64,000 bases of DNA from Dermacentor variabilis (lineage: Eukaryota; Arthropoda; Arachnida; Ixodida; Ixodidae): assembly GCF_050947875.1 (NCBI RefSeq), contig NC_134576.1, forward strand, positions 55,928,255-55,992,254, read 5' to 3'. A program made the translations under genes and the position numbers. The notes below the pieces were generated by a model. The model saw nothing but the letters and a program-made list of their open reading frames with translations. It did no database searches and was not told the DNA's origin. Positions 33,411 through 45,954 of the stretch are shown piece after piece (position 1 is the first letter of the stretch; every line of letters begins with the position of its first letter).

Positions 33411-34487
33411 CCCGGCCGACTACGGCGGTGTTCCGGGTTGCGTGGCTGCCGTCTGAAATCGAAAGTGATATTTTGTGCCGTTTGTGCTGCCTATGTGTGC
33501 CTGCACTGCATGAATACACTTCTGGTCCAAAAGCATTGGTCAAAGTTGCTCAAAAATTCTACAAGTATCTCGCCGACTTTTCTTTTACAACGGCCACCTC
33601 AGCTGATATATGGAGATACTCCGTGCTTGATGGGAAACTAGATAAATCATGGTCCTAACTGAGAGAGGCGTTAATTTTAATGCGTCTCAACTCTTTAACC
33701 CAAGTACTTGGCTTTACTGAAAGTGTCCGCAAATGTAGACAACTTAGGACCACATTCATGTCCCATGCTGTAGCATCTTTCGACTGTTCATATTCTTCAG
33801 TGCAATTTTTTCATAAGACCCATCGCGCACTGGAACTGTACTGCGAATTCTCCAACTCTTCTAGACTATTACCAAAAAAGAAAAATGCCAGTAAAGGAAA
33901 TGCCAGTAGAAGCACACCGGAGAGCACAAAGCCGCACTGCTCTAGCCATGGTCAACGGCCCTCGCAATGCTTTGTTTTTATTGGAGAGTCGGATTCTCCC
34001 GGTCCATGTCAGTTGAAGCACACCGGACAGTTCAAAGCCGCACTGCTCTAGCCGTAACTCAAAGGAGTAATAGTCACTCCTGTCGTTTACCCGTACATTG
34101 TTGCATTTCCTCGCGTTGACATTGCAGATCCGACCCACGATGAGTGTCATGGCAAACCGGCGCATCAATTGAATAACCACGGAGTGATTTTCGGAGAAGA
34201 ATGTGTTCCACAACTGGCCCATGAGGGTCATTAGCCTCGAAGACGTAACCTTGAAGAGCAAAAGGTGAAAAGAAAAGAGGTGAAAAAGCCAAAACAGGAG
34301 AGGTGTGTGAACAGGCCCTCAAACGACAGCGTACTCGCTAGCCATGCTGACTGTCGAAGACATGTCATGTGGCTTGGAAGAGCGTCATGACGTCATGTGG
34401 CTTGGAAGATGCCATCCGCGTTGAAGGACTTCGAGCCGCCACCTGAGGCCACCACAACAGAAAGTGCCGGACCATTGTTCAATAACG
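33411..34487. other. No gene recognised
   Basis: Short frames only. A direct repeat of about 40 bp (CAAAGCCGCACTGCTCTAGC core with AGCACACCGGA before it) occurs at about 33910-33950 and 34015-34053. Nothing else stands out. Confidence 0.4.
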
Positions 34488-34556
34488 TTTCTTCTTCTCA
34501 TGATCAGGGTACCGTGTGAATAATTGATCTAGATAAACGTGCTTTTGTATAGTCTA
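34488..34556 (-). repeat. Scrap of RTE-like LINE
   Basis: GTGAATAATTGATCTAGATA and following bases match TTGAATAATTGACCTTGATA at about 41595 within the larger RTE-like copy, in the same orientation. Only about 70 bp remain. Confidence 0.7.
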
Positions 34557-34638
34557 TAATCTCGCAGATAACGAATTTATTGAAATGCACGAACTATACA
34601 GAGAAGCAGCTAGGAAGGGAACGCAATTACTGCTGACC

Positions 34639-34685
34639 GCTCAGAGCCTTGCCCCGTGGCAGTGCCACGGGGCAAGGCTCTGAGC
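34639..34685. repeat. Near-perfect 47-bp palindrome
   Basis: Arms 34639-34660 and 34664-34685 are perfect 22-bp reverse complements around AGT (23 bp around one base if A-T is paired). The arm GCTCAGAGCCTTGCCCCGTG is GC-rich in an AT-rich setting. It would form a strong hairpin with almost no loop. It is not obviously a tRNA or a microRNA precursor, whose loop would be larger. It could be a fold-back repeat or a sequencing/assembly fold-back. Confidence 0.9.
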
Positions 34686-34689
34686 AACA

Positions 34690-37079
34690 AAGGACGGAGC
34701 AAACAAAGGACGGAGAAAGAAAGGATATTAGAGAAGATTGACAAAAAGGAAGTTACCTTGTATACAACAAAACAAATTGGTAAATATTTATACATATTTG
34801 GTTTCCAAGAGACTCCCTCGCGAAACTCATCCAGTCAAGCATAACTGCTGCTGATCGTGAGCGTACGTAGCGTGTAAGCGTCTTAAATACATAGTATATT
34901 TTAGTCGAATCTGTAAATAACCCTCCAGCATTAAGAAAAAAAGGCATTTTTATGGCAAACACAGGGTTGCTGAGCCAAAGAAGGCATCCGCGTAAGGCAG
35001 TCGGCGACGCCACCCAAAATTTCTCACACAAGCTCTACATGAAGCCATAGATATTGAAGAAATTTGCTCAAGCCTTATTCTGGAAGCTCTGAACACTGAA
35101 CTTGTCAAGTTTCAATAGATTTTACTAAATGCACCGAACCGAAGGTAAGAAAAAATAGAGAAGAAAGTTTGAAATCGGTGAAGTAAAAATTTTGCACTGA
35201 CATACCGCTGTAAAGGTTTGGGTGGTTAACCTCAATTTTGTCTGTTGAAAAATGCATTAGCACGGAATTAACCGAAGTAGTGTTTTAAAATATGTTGTCG
35301 CGAAGAGAAACGAATTACGTGCTTCCTTTTGATGTCTCGTGAAAGGTGGCATAACATTTTCGAGTTCTTATTGCGATAACATATGTGAACATGCCAAGCG
35401 AATTTCCTCCGTCGGCATCGCCGTGATGTTCCATATAAAGTCGAAGCGCGATAACATCGTGGCCACGCGCCGTGTGGTGTAGACCTGAACGAAGGCTTGC
35501 CTGAGTGAGCCGAGAAAGATTCGGGCTTGATGCAGCGGTCTTTTCTCGCGCTCGGAATGGAGGAAGGCGAGAGTGGTGCGTGCCATCTCACGTGCGATAA
35601 GGGCCGATTTACGCTCACACCGCCCATGGCCGCCCGCCGCACCGCAAGCGAGCGGTCCGCCAGTAATGGCCGACGTGACGTTACGAGAGGCGGTCGTGCA
35701 CATTCGCCTCCGTGTGGTGACCGCATAAACATGGCGCTGGTTCGAAGCGAAGCGGAGCGCGAGGCCTAGACCGCTAGGCTGCAGGGGCAGTTCGTTTTTT
35801 GTGTGGTTTATTGTGATCATTGCAAGAGCTATTCAGCGCCTGCAAAGCTATTTGTCCAACGGAACAAGTAGCTGTACTCTTCCTGACCTCTTCAGTCCGT
35901 GCTATCGCGAAAGGAAACAGACGGATGTGTGTTGTGTTTACGCGAGGGTCGGAAGGAATGAAGCTGCCGATTTCGTGTTTTGCCGTTGTTTGCATGTGCA
36001 TTACAAACGCGAAGGTCATCGCATACACTTGAATTCTAAGCATGACTCTAGTTCGGCACGCGGCAAAATGAAAAGATTGCGATCGCGCTCCTCAGCATAT
36101 GGCGTTCGTAGGTGTTGGGTGTGCGCGACGAAGATTGCAAGTTTGTGCAGTACTGGCTTGTGCTTCAGAAGTGATGACGCGATGTGTAGCGATGAGCTTC
36201 ATTGTCGTCTCATCGCAGTCATTCGTGTCTTCGTGTTCGTCTCTTCGTCTTCGTGAGAGCTGTTCTGTGGGCTGCGATGCGCATTGGTGACCGGGAACAC
36301 CACGTACAGAACGTTCGAGCGCTAGGGTTCTTACTTTCACGAAGCGTAAGTGTACTGTGAAGTGTACGTGCAATGTGTGACAGTGGTACTAGGCGTATAA
36401 GTGTTCGTTTCATACAATATGCATATGTTCTGAAGTGAACCGCGCATAAGCGTTGCGGGCGAGTTTGGTTCCGGCCCTTTCTGCCTCGCTCACGTATCTT
36501 GTGTGTTTTTCAGAAGTTATTTCTGAGCTATGAGGTGTTTATAATCGATAAGGGCAATATAAGGAGCAGCTTAAAAGTTAGATGAGCACACGCGCGCTGT
36601 CGTGAAATGTGGGCGCGCTTATATGCACTGTTCTCGTGAACGCAAATTTCGGGCACTCTTCATTTTTGTCAACTGGACATTGGTGTGAACAGCAGAAATC
36701 CTGAGGCGTATTTCTAGATTAAGCAAAATATACAGTCTTATACTGGGCATGTGAGCTCCTTGCATGTGCAATAAACTCAACGGCTTGTTTCTTGTTAGTA
36801 TCGGAGTACACACTTTTAGTGCCAGCACCAGTGGCACGGCATGATAAGCATATAATGTGCGAAGATTAGATACTTCCTTTAGATTCTTGACAATTGCCAT
36901 TTTTTGATCAAAAGCCATATGCATGTAACAAAGCATGAAGATGAAAACACAACTGGTATGGTCAATATATGATTCGAGTATTGTAGCAGCAGAACTTAAG
37001 CAACACGGACACAGAATGGACGACTACACGAGGATGCAGCTGCCCTGTCAACTGATTTCTTAATTGAAATTACCACTCT
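34690..37079. other. No gene recognised
   Basis: Contains a G+C-rich patch at 35540-35770 with GCC/CGC-rich sequence and overlapping frames on both strands (up to 150 codons, minus). No splice pattern or motif makes any of them convincing. 35280-35380 resembles 14860-14960, so this is at least partly an interspersed repeat. Confidence 0.4.
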
Positions 37080-38165
37080 TCTTTATTTCGTCGCCACATC
37101 TCTTATCTGTCTGAGGCTGTCTCAAAGCGGTCACTTCCTTTCTTGTCAGGGCGGCTTACGGTGTGCTTACACATTGCGCTCCTGTTTTACTTATCTGAAA
37201 TGCCTCAAGAATCTCCCCAGTTAGTCTATTGTTGTTCTTTTTTAGGACTTGCACTTCATGAAACTTGGGGGTGCACGTGCTTGCTTATCTATCTTGTCCC
37301 TTCTCGTTCATTTTGCAACATTTGCCGGGCTCGGCCAGATTGCTGCCAGCGGTCCCTGAAAGTGATGATGCATGCTCTCTTGTTCGAAGATTAAGGCATC
37401 TTTCTGTTTGCTCTATGTATTGCTTTCCATAGGACAGGAGTATGGCGTCACAATCGCAGTATCTGCTCTGGTGCATGATCTGGCATTGTGGTTCCTTTTT
37501 TTCCTGGTTCACTCGTGCGCACATACCTTTTCCCTTGTTTGGTGCTGAGAACACTACTCGGATACCGTGTCTTTTACCAATCTTGATGAGATTGTGGGTC
37601 AGTCCAGGCACATATGTAAATTTTGCAGAATTGTTTTTGGCACCCACAAGTTCAGGTCCGCTTTTGCTTTCTTGTTGTTTTTTAATCTTCTCTACGAGGC
37701 CTTCAGCTATGCTGCTTAGCATTGACATGGCATGTTTTTCCCTACATTTTTCAGCCTACTTAACTGCCGCTGAAAACTTTTTTCCGTTTGATGCTGGCAT
37801 GATTTCTGATGCATGATGCATGCATGATGCTGGCATGCCCTTTCTACAGTCTTGAAATGGCTTGACGTGAAGGGAAGAAATTGTTTCTGTGCTCTGGGCT
37901 CTTACCCTCAGTGTAGATGTCCTGGTTGGAATTCTAGTGAAATGTCGAGGAACTCCATGGGACTGTGGTTCGGACGCTCATAAAGGAAGTTCAGCTCTGG
38001 GCACGTTGATTGAAAGTACTCTAGTACGGTGTCCTTAAGTTGTTGGTAATCGGATGCATTCTCTTTCAATAGATGAAGCACCAGTAGGGACGGCACATTA
38101 GGAAGGAACAAAGACAGGACAAGGCGCTACTTGCAACTGTTTATTGAAGTCAAAGGTGGCTTATT
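37080..38165 (-). pseudogene. Penelope-like retroelement remnant (RT end and GIY-YIG endonuclease)
   Basis: On the minus strand, 38111-37908 encodes the end of a Penelope-like RT (TVLEYFQSTCPELNFLYERP then MEFLDISLEF). 37728-37285 encodes the linker and endonuclease: YVPGLTHNLIKIGKRHGIRV, VVFSAPNKGKG, and YGKQYIEQTERCLNLRTREH, which matches the GIY-YIG module pattern around (G)KxYIGQT-RCL--R--EH, with Gly replaced by Glu. From 37284 to about 37080 the frame shifts and ends with KFHEVQVLKKNNNRLTGEIL-like residues typical of the C-terminus. The upstream flank (38100-38165) has a CAATAAACAGTTGC and CTTGTCCTGTCTTTGTTCC stretch that I recall next to tick Penelope-like copies. Truncated and frameshifted. 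Confidence 0.75.
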
Positions 38166-40769
38166 ATATAGCCATGGGGAGAGGGGGTGAAAAAAGAGGA
38201 ACACTGATTATGTGAATGCACACGTGCGAGAGCACTGAAGATACATAGGAAGGGAAGCAGGTTTAATCTAAATCTAAAACTTATCTATCTACATCCTTTT
38301 ATTTGTGTATATATTCAGAGACTGCTCGGTGCCGAATACTGTCTTTTAGAAAGTCAGTCCTCGTAAGTGATTCCTGCGCACACTTTTATTTTAGAGTTAG
38401 AAGAATTAGGCAGTTTGTCGTTAGGCGATCTTGTGCATTTAAGAACTCGAGTGTCGATACCTACATCTCGATTGAACAGAGAGTCTGAATCAGAACGGCA
38501 TTCATGATCAACCTGTATTGAAGTCGAACGTCTTGCGAAACCCACACTGTTAGAGGGAAGATCAGTGTGACAATCAGGTGACTTTGTAAACAAGGCGGCC
38601 GAATTTTGTACACTGTTTGTTATTGTCTGAGACACACCAGATAACCGCGTGGATATTACTGTAACCAAAGAGTCATATAGGCTTAGTAGGATCTTTCCTA
38701 ATGCTTTCTTAATCGATTTTTTTATTACTATTGCACTACTCTGTGAAAATGACTAGTTCATGCCAAGTGACTGACGGGATCCTACACCAAGATAACCCGG
38801 CCCCCTTTTCTGAACTTCTCCAAGACCATCTCGACGAGAGCACCGCCTCATGTCAATTAGTTCGATGACCTGGGCCTCTTTAAATCTTTTAGGGGAGTTG
38901 GAGTAGTTGGCAGCATGATTTCCACTGCACAAACAGCATGTCTGATCCTGAGACGTGCAATCGTCTGCAGTATGGTCTTCCCGGCGTAAACCACGACGGG
39001 CACTTTATCGTCAGCAATTAGAGCTGTGTCTGTGCCACCAGCCCTGAACATTGTAGGGGTGGTGAAGGTAAGGGTTCAACTCTCTATATTAATGGCCATG
39101 CCTTTGTCTCTGATGAGCGAACCGTCCCTGCAAATGTTGCTATGATTGTTTATGTCGCGACCCTCTCATTGTCTGCAATCCTGGTACAGCGGTGCATGGA
39201 AACTACACGTGCTCGCGAAGATATTATTAGGATTTCGGATAAAGCACCTGTTTCTACATCGCCGGCTAGGCCTCAGCATGCTAGGGGAGGAGCGACGATG
39301 GAGCTCATCGGCTGCGCAGCAAAGTTAGTGCAGTTCAGCACATCCTGTAAGCGGGCCTGGTCTGGTCAACAACAGAGGATCCACCCACGTCCAAACTGTT
39401 GGACCTAGGCTATGTGCTGGAAGTTCAACGAGACTTCTGGAAGCTCAGATTGAATGTCCTTGGAGTCCTTCGTACGAATGACTCCTCCGTTCGTAGGTAC
39501 CAAAGCCACAAGGAACGCTACAGTTTCCACTGCGAAGCAAGAATTCCCCTGGTAGATCTTGCGGGGAAATGGAAGCGGACCAGAGGGTAGCCCTGAGGCC
39601 CGGAGATTAACAGACATCACTTTGTCAATAACCACACTTTTAATTAAAAGAAATAAGAAAGAAACAATAAAGTTTAGAAAAGTCAGATAACTTCCGGCTA
39701 CTTGTCAGCAAAGCCGGATGAAGTCCGGACCAGGCACGGTGAGACTGCTCACGGAACCCTGGGTCCTAAAAAAGCCCCCCAGCCTGCTGGTCCCGGTTAA
39801 CGTTCTCGTGTTTCAACCGCGCTTCTCCGTTTCACAGTTATTTCGCGCTGTTCCCCGCAGTTATACAAGACACAGCAGCATGCGACGGCGAACCAGCAGG
39901 TGATTTGCAGCAAATGCTTACACATCATTTCTACAAGTCCCACAGGCGTTTCGGCGTGTAATTTTTCCCGCCCGAACGTGGGCCCTGAACTAAAGGCACC
40001 ACATTACGAGGAAGTGACCTCACCTCATCAACAACAAATATTTTTTTCTCTCTCCCCTCTTTCTCTCTGCGGTAAAGTGAAGCTTTGGGATGCGTACTCT
40101 TTGTGCTGGGCGCTTTGTTTATTATGCGTGCGGTATGTTTAATCATGCCCGATTGCAGAGATTGTGTTGATACACGTACTTGAAAAAGCGAAACACAACA
40201 GTAACTGATGAAACGTTCTGAGCTCCGCGGTATATCCGCTTACGGCAAAGGACGGGAGACTTTTTCTGTCTTCGTGGCACTTGATGCGCAGCTTCTGCAG
40301 AAGAGTAACAGAAAATTAATTGAAGTGTGCGAATGGCTACAGCAAAAGAGAAAACAGGTGCGCGACATTTCGAGCAGCACCCGTGTCGGGGCTCCTTTCT
40401 ATCCTACACCGTGACCGCTACTAATGCGCAAATGTTGAGCAGGGTATAATGTTGCAACAAAGTACAAATGGAATGGTACTAATTACGCCTGTCATGCTTG
40501 TATACACAAGCAGACACGTACACTATTTGCTCAGTGTTTTTCGCCATACTTTCTGTGTTCCTGGGCTATGGCTGCACTGTTGTCAGTGCCAAAGTCGTAA
40601 TATAAGACTACAGCGAGAGCGTAAGTGCAATTATGCGTTTCACCGTGAATTTCTTTTTTTTAGAGAGTACAATTTTCTTCAAAAATGTGCGTTTGAAAAG
40701 TGCTTTCAAAAAATGGGAAGAGTGAGCGCAGTTCTTTGCTAACTGCCTTGTCCAGGCGCCGATTTTTGT
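38166..40769. other. No gene recognised
   Basis: Short frames on both strands. The minus-strand frames at 38354-38668 and 38857-39051 are the longest with protein-like composition, but I recognise neither. 39900-40150 includes a TCTCTC-rich run. Nothing else can be supported. Confidence 0.35.
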
Positions 40770-41017
40770 TGCACATTTCACGTGGTACTGTTTGGCAGTT
40801 GAAACATACGTGAACCACCTTATGTTCGCTGATTTCTCAAAGATGCGTTACCGATGAGTTTTCGGGTTCAGACGACAGGGCGAGATCCAAGATGTTGGAA
40901 GTCTCTTGTGTAATCCGCGTAGGTTCTTTTGTAGTCTGCGTTTAACTGAAGCATAGACAGATATTTGCGAAGACTATTGCAGCCGTATTATCTAAAATTA
41001 AGGTAGCACTGGTTATC
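40770..41017 (-). pseudogene. CR1-like LINE endonuclease, second piece
   Basis: The minus strand reads KEPTRITQETSNILDLALSS followed by ISEHKVVHVCFN. This is the end of an APE-type endonuclease (PTR---S-NILDL...SDH-V pattern), with the SDH position changed to SEH. It continues the piece at 42237-42714 after an RTE-like insertion. Confidence 0.7.
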
Positions 41018-42236
41018 ATCCTGATGAGCCAATTTTAAGTCCACTGCAGGACGAACGCCTCCCAGCGACGCCCAATTATCTCTGTTGCGTTAGCTGATCC
41101 GAACTTGCGCTTGCATATTTCCGCATTTCATTACAGCACCTAATTTTCTGCCGTCCTTGACTGCGCTTTCATTCACTTGGCACAAATTATGCAATTCGAG
41201 TGATCCACCAGTTATACAATTACCCTACGCATTATATGGCCTGCTCAGCTCGATTCCCCCCCCCCCCCCCACCCCCTTCACGTCAACTACAATATTGCCT
41301 ATCCCCGTTCACTCTCTGGTCCACATGGTTCCTTTCCTGCCTGGTAACCTCAAGCCTAACTGTTTCCGGTTTTTCACTCCTCGCACTGTCCTTCGCTTGT
41401 TCTCGAAGTTCTTTGTTAGACCCGAAGTTACCGCGCGATATACGTCAGCAACGGTATAATGCAATGATTGGGCACTTTTATTTTCAATGACTACGATGCG
41501 CTCTCAGTGAGCATTAGGTAATACCTGCCACAGGCAATCCAACTCACTTTTATTCTCCTGCAAATTTCCCCCTCTTGATGAGAGTCCTCCTTGAATAATT
41601 GACCTTGATAAACGTATATTCTGTACACCCCCTAGAAGTGCACGGGAAATCCTGAATTCTTGTTTTTTGCCGCGCTACTTAACATTATTTGACTTTTCGA
41701 TGTTAATATTCCGCCCCGCTCCTACACTTCCTTAGTTAAGGTCGTTGATTATTTGTTGCAATTTATCCGCATTAATATTGAAAAGGACAATGTCATCTGC
41801 AAACCGAAGCCTGCTGAGATATTCCCCGTTTATCCTCTCTCTTAAGCCTTCCCAGTCTAATATTTTGAATACTTATTCAGGGCATGGAATTAATAACATT
41901 GGAGAGACCGTGTTTCCTTAGATGACCCGTTTCTTGAAAGGCAATTTTCCACTTTTCTTTTGAGAGCAAAGGTATCTGTGTGCGTAATCTGTATAGATTT
42001 CCCAAAATATTCACGTATGCCTCCTGTATTCCTTGAACACGCAATGCCTCTATGACTGCTGGCATCTCTACTGAATCAAATGCATTCTAATAATCTGTGA
42101 AAGGCATATAGAGAGATTGATTGTACTCCGCAGATTTCTCCGTTAACTATTTGATGACATGTATTGATCCACTATATCACTTTCGGAAGCCAGCATGTTC
42201 TCTTGGTTGAAGTGTTCCCCTGAATATATTCGTGTC
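41018..42236 (-). mobile_element. RTE-like LINE fragment inserted in the CR1-like LINE
   Basis: The minus strand encodes MPAVIEALRVQGIQEAYVNI (RT motif A-B region, 42065 downward), then a stretch reading as RLRFADDIVLFNINADKLQQ (FADD catalytic motif, about 41800) and a decayed C-terminal part. The 3' end is near 41018-41050 with a short ATCATC-like tail on the plus strand. A poly-C run at about 41255-41271 is secondary. 5'-truncated, with stops and frameshifts. The same family left the 116-bp tail at 29419 and the scrap at 34488. Confidence 0.8.
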
Positions 42237-42714
42237 AGTATTCCAATTTATCTGCGTCAAATAAGTGTTCACTGATAAAAAGATGCGTGCAGTAGGATGC
42301 AGTAATGTAACTTTACTCAGGACTTCATTAGGTTGGTGCGCGAAATCAGATATGTTATGGAAAAGCTGATGAGAAGGCCTCCAATAACAGACTGAGGCAA
42401 GACATGCCATATGAGCCACATGATTTCTAAGAAGAAATGCTTACAAGTGAGCAATATAGCTCTTCATTCAGTGCATGAAGTGCACCACTTCCGACCACAC
42501 ATGTGCCATCTTCATAGTAGACATGGAAACCCGGCAAGTCTGTAAGAACTTCAGCGTCAGTGATGTCTACAGTTAGCCATGTTTCGGTTATTACCAACAG
42601 ATTGCTTTTAGATGAAAGTACGAAGTTCGAGTTACTGTAACGTCTCGGGAGGAAAATTCGCGCATTCGTAAAAAATAGCCGAAAGCTCGAGGTTTGTTGA
42701 TTTGCTATTCGCAC
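42237..42714 (-). pseudogene. CR1-like LINE endonuclease, first piece
   Basis: The minus strand reads FRLFFTNARIFLPRRYSN, SNLLVITETWLTVDITDAEV (ET with the catalytic Glu of APE endonucleases), then LPGFHVYYEDGTC. In another frame past a stop it continues CYWRPSHQLFH, SKVTLLHPTARIFLSVNTYL and INWNT. These match the order N-x-R-S, ITETWL, YRPP, GDFN/INW in CR1-like endonucleases, but GDFN reads SVNT, so it is inactive. Confidence 0.78.
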
Positions 42715-43589
42715 GGGAAGAACCAGTTATTTTACAGCTTGACGACTGCTATAAGACTTAGCTGGCCATCTGCGATTGGTCATGAGATGTGTAGCGTTTG
42801 CCGTCCAAGAATAAGAGGAAAAGTAATGCCAGCTTTTTTTTACGTTATTGCGACGGAAGTGCACATGACATCTTCGCTTTTGCTTTTAGTCTGTCATTCA
42901 ATGTTTTTTTGCAGTCTAGTGAGTAGCATTTGTATTTTTTAAGCTAAAACCAGTGAAGGTTTCTTTTCAGCCGCCCATTTTACTTGTCTCTACGCAAAAC
43001 ATGTTCTTCAGTAGCTTTCTTTCCTTTGTCGACAACTTCCATTTTTTCGGGAATAACTTAGTGTTTCTTAAGAAGTACTCATACAGCAGCGCTTTATTTT
43101 TGATTAGTTTGTTCGCATGTCTTGAGGCTATTCATACAATATTATTAAATCAGAATTAGTGATCTTGTGTTTCGATCGAACTGATCCTTTGCCCCTGATA
43201 GTTAACTGCGTTTTTAGCATTGTGCAGTACAGGTGCGGCGAGTAATTATACCGAAAGAAATACTTCTGCTCTAAATTTATGTGTCTGTGCTTGACTATTA
43301 ATTATTAAAGAAATAGCATTTGTGTTCGAGAAAGTTGAAATTCATTCAACTTGACAATTACACAATATTGCTAGAGTGCATAAAAATTATAGAAAACGCT
43401 TCCTCTCGCGATACCTTGACTTCCGGGATGCTCCGGATTTCTGGCATTGACGAGGCCTACCTCAGCACGTAAGTAAATGGAAATTTTCCTATGATTTATC
43501 GTTTCCTTATTTCGTTTGCTAAGCACAAGTAATTTTTCTTGTGTTGTCCCTAGTGTCGGTGTTTGTTGGCTTCTTATGATATGAATGTT
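42715..43589. other. No gene recognised
   Basis: AT-rich with two plus-strand frames of 82 and 68 codons that look like translated low-complexity T-rich sequence. Nothing supported. Confidence 0.4.
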
Positions 43590-44305
43590 AAAAATCGGGC
43601 CCCTCGGTTAACCCCCTTTCTTCTCGTCTGTTACAGTGTAGAAAGGTAAGTGCTCGCAGTTTCGGCAATGCTTTTCAGGCGGGTCACGGATAATCACAGC
43701 TGTCAAGACGGTAATGTATTGGCACACAGGAGGCTCTTTATGGCCTTGTGAAGGTGTCGCAGGGTGGAAAAGCGTAAACGATTTCCTGCGTCGAGTTTTC
43801 CCTTTGCCACGCGCTCCTGCCATGCATATGCACTCTCTCCCCTCCACCCCCCCCCCCCCCGCCCCGACGAGGCATGCCAGACAGCAGCAACAGCGCGAAA
43901 ATTCACAACAAAAGGGAAAGAAACCTTTGCTTTAAAAAAATATGCTGATCCCGCGTACTGTGCAAATCGATGTAAGCGAAGCATTCTTTGCTGGATGCTT
44001 CGATTGACGATAATTAGCGGTGGTGTTGACGGCTAAAGCTTAATTTCTTCAACGTTTAGTCTAACACGAAAGCGGTGAGTTGATGTTAAACGTTACCTTG
44101 CGGGCACGACTGCTGTTTGTCTGCGTAGTACACAGAACACACAGGGAGAGGTGTTTGCTTGAGGCGTCGTTGTGCGCCATATTTCATAAACCCTGAGAGG
44201 GTTGAGCATAGTCATTGACTGACATGCCACGTCGCATTGTGGCAGAAGTACCAAACTTGAATAGAACGTTTGGAAAAATACTGTTGCGCAAGCGCGAACG
44301 CGGCT
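43590..44305 (-). repeat. Composite interspersed repeat, copy C
   Basis: Reverse strand. The down module (44305 to 43935) matches 25330-25690: the reverse complement gives GCTTTAGCCGTCAACACCAC here and GCTTTAGCCGTCAACATCAC there. The up module (about 43830 to 43630) has a TGATTATCCGTGACCCGCCT core. There is no SINE between them, and down precedes up in the reading direction, unlike copies A and B. A poly-C run lies at about 43846-43860. Confidence 0.65.
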
Positions 44306-45954
44306 GTCACGAGCACCCTCTGCACGGTTGGGTACGAGGAGCAGACGAACAACCAAGGTAGCCTAACCGCAACTTGATACGCGGTTTGCAGTGGTTTTGA
44401 TAGCGGTATTTAGTGGAAAGGCCGGCTAGTTGTGTTGCGTATCGTGCGAAAGTTGTGTTGCGTATCGTGCGAAAGGGGAAAGCAGCGCGGATAAGCGACG
44501 GCCGGAGATGCCATCACAGCACACAACTTGCTCGCCCCTCGCAGAGCTGGTTCTCATCGCGCTACGTGTGGGTACTGAATTGTCATGTGCCAGCGCCGCA
44601 AAGTTATTTCGGCCTGCAAGCTTCGAGACGCCCTTAAACGCAGCCGCATTTTGCCGGAAGGTGGAAAGCTCATGATGGACAAGGACGCACAGCACTTGCG
44701 AAAACGCAGTGGTGTCATTCAGTTGTCGATGACATGTAATTAAAATAAATATTATAAAGCGATGTCGAATGTGCGCCTCGTATGACAATCAGCGCCCAGT
44801 ACTACGCCACTCAAGTGGCCGAAACACACCATCCGAGGGCAGCTGGTGTCGCCGACGGTCAGCGCGGGGTGACCACCGTGCGACGGAGTTCTCCTGGTTT
44901 GCTCTTTTCTGCCGACGGTGCACAGATATCCAAGTGTATTTTTCATATAGCCTCTCAATATTCATGCATGCGTTAAAGAGTTCGCAAAAACTATGCGTTC
45001 AATCGCTTGCAGAAGCTTCTTTGTAACTGGTGACACCCACGGCCAGCGAGTAAGGCCTATCTGTCTTCATCGGTGGCAGTTAGCGCATACAGTCGTGAGA
45101 AAGGGGAAACCGTTTGAGACTTTCTCGGATTTTGCGGAGGCGAAAAAGGACCATCGTAGTAAGACAAGCGACTCCGTGAAACTTTGTTTTGTTGCAGATG
45201 GGCCCTATTAGTACTGTAAGCTCTCCTTTAGGCGAAGCATCACGCTCGGCGCGCTGAATTGGTCGGCATCCGCCGATCGCTCGAGCCCAGCTCCCGGTTG
45301 TCGACGCAGCAACCGACGGCACTTGTAACAGAAACGCCGCGATTTATAAAGCGTTTATTTTCGTGAGCATTTTAGCGTCTGGACAATTATGTCGCGGTTA
45401 AATGAACACAGAGTTGGTTCGCTCTATACTCGTTAGGCAGCAAAGATCAAGTAAGGTGAGTCACCTTGCACGGTAGTTGCTGCGCGTGGCCAATGTGGGA
45501 AACGAAGTGTGAACACTGCGACACATCGGCAGTGTGTTTAGACCAACTGCACTCCGCGTTTTGTCGAAGGAATGCGTGTCACTCGCATCAGTCCCGTGCC
45601 GGCATCAGCAGCCTACGAATATACGATATTTTTAACGTAATGTTCCTTCAGTCCCGAGACTCGATGATCCTGGCGAACAGTGGCAGTCATAGACAACAGA
45701 TATTCCCACACGCGATCAGGTTGAACGGTACGCTTCGAACAGTTGGAGGCCCATGGCATGTACAAAAACTGGAACGCCGTGACGGCGTCTTCAGTTGTTT
45801 GTGCCGCAGTGAACACACGCGGTTACCTCGGCAGAGGCCTAGCAGAAGCCAAGAAACGAAGCTCGCTTTCTAACCGCACACTCTCGCACACAGGGCGCTG
45901 CAGCTTTGCCTGTTGTGCACAAGATGGCGCTCACTATTTTGCAAACCGCGGTAG
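44306..45954. other. No gene recognised; one small tandem duplication
   Basis: A 23-bp unit (GTTGTGTTGCGTATCGTGCG...) is present twice in tandem at 44429-44474. Several frames up to 135 codons occur on both strands without recognisable motif or splice sites. Confidence 0.45.

Noticed and set aside
35368..35820. 150-codon minus-strand frame in the G+C-rich patch
   Set aside because: Frames are open on both strands because of base composition; part of the region matches an interspersed repeat.
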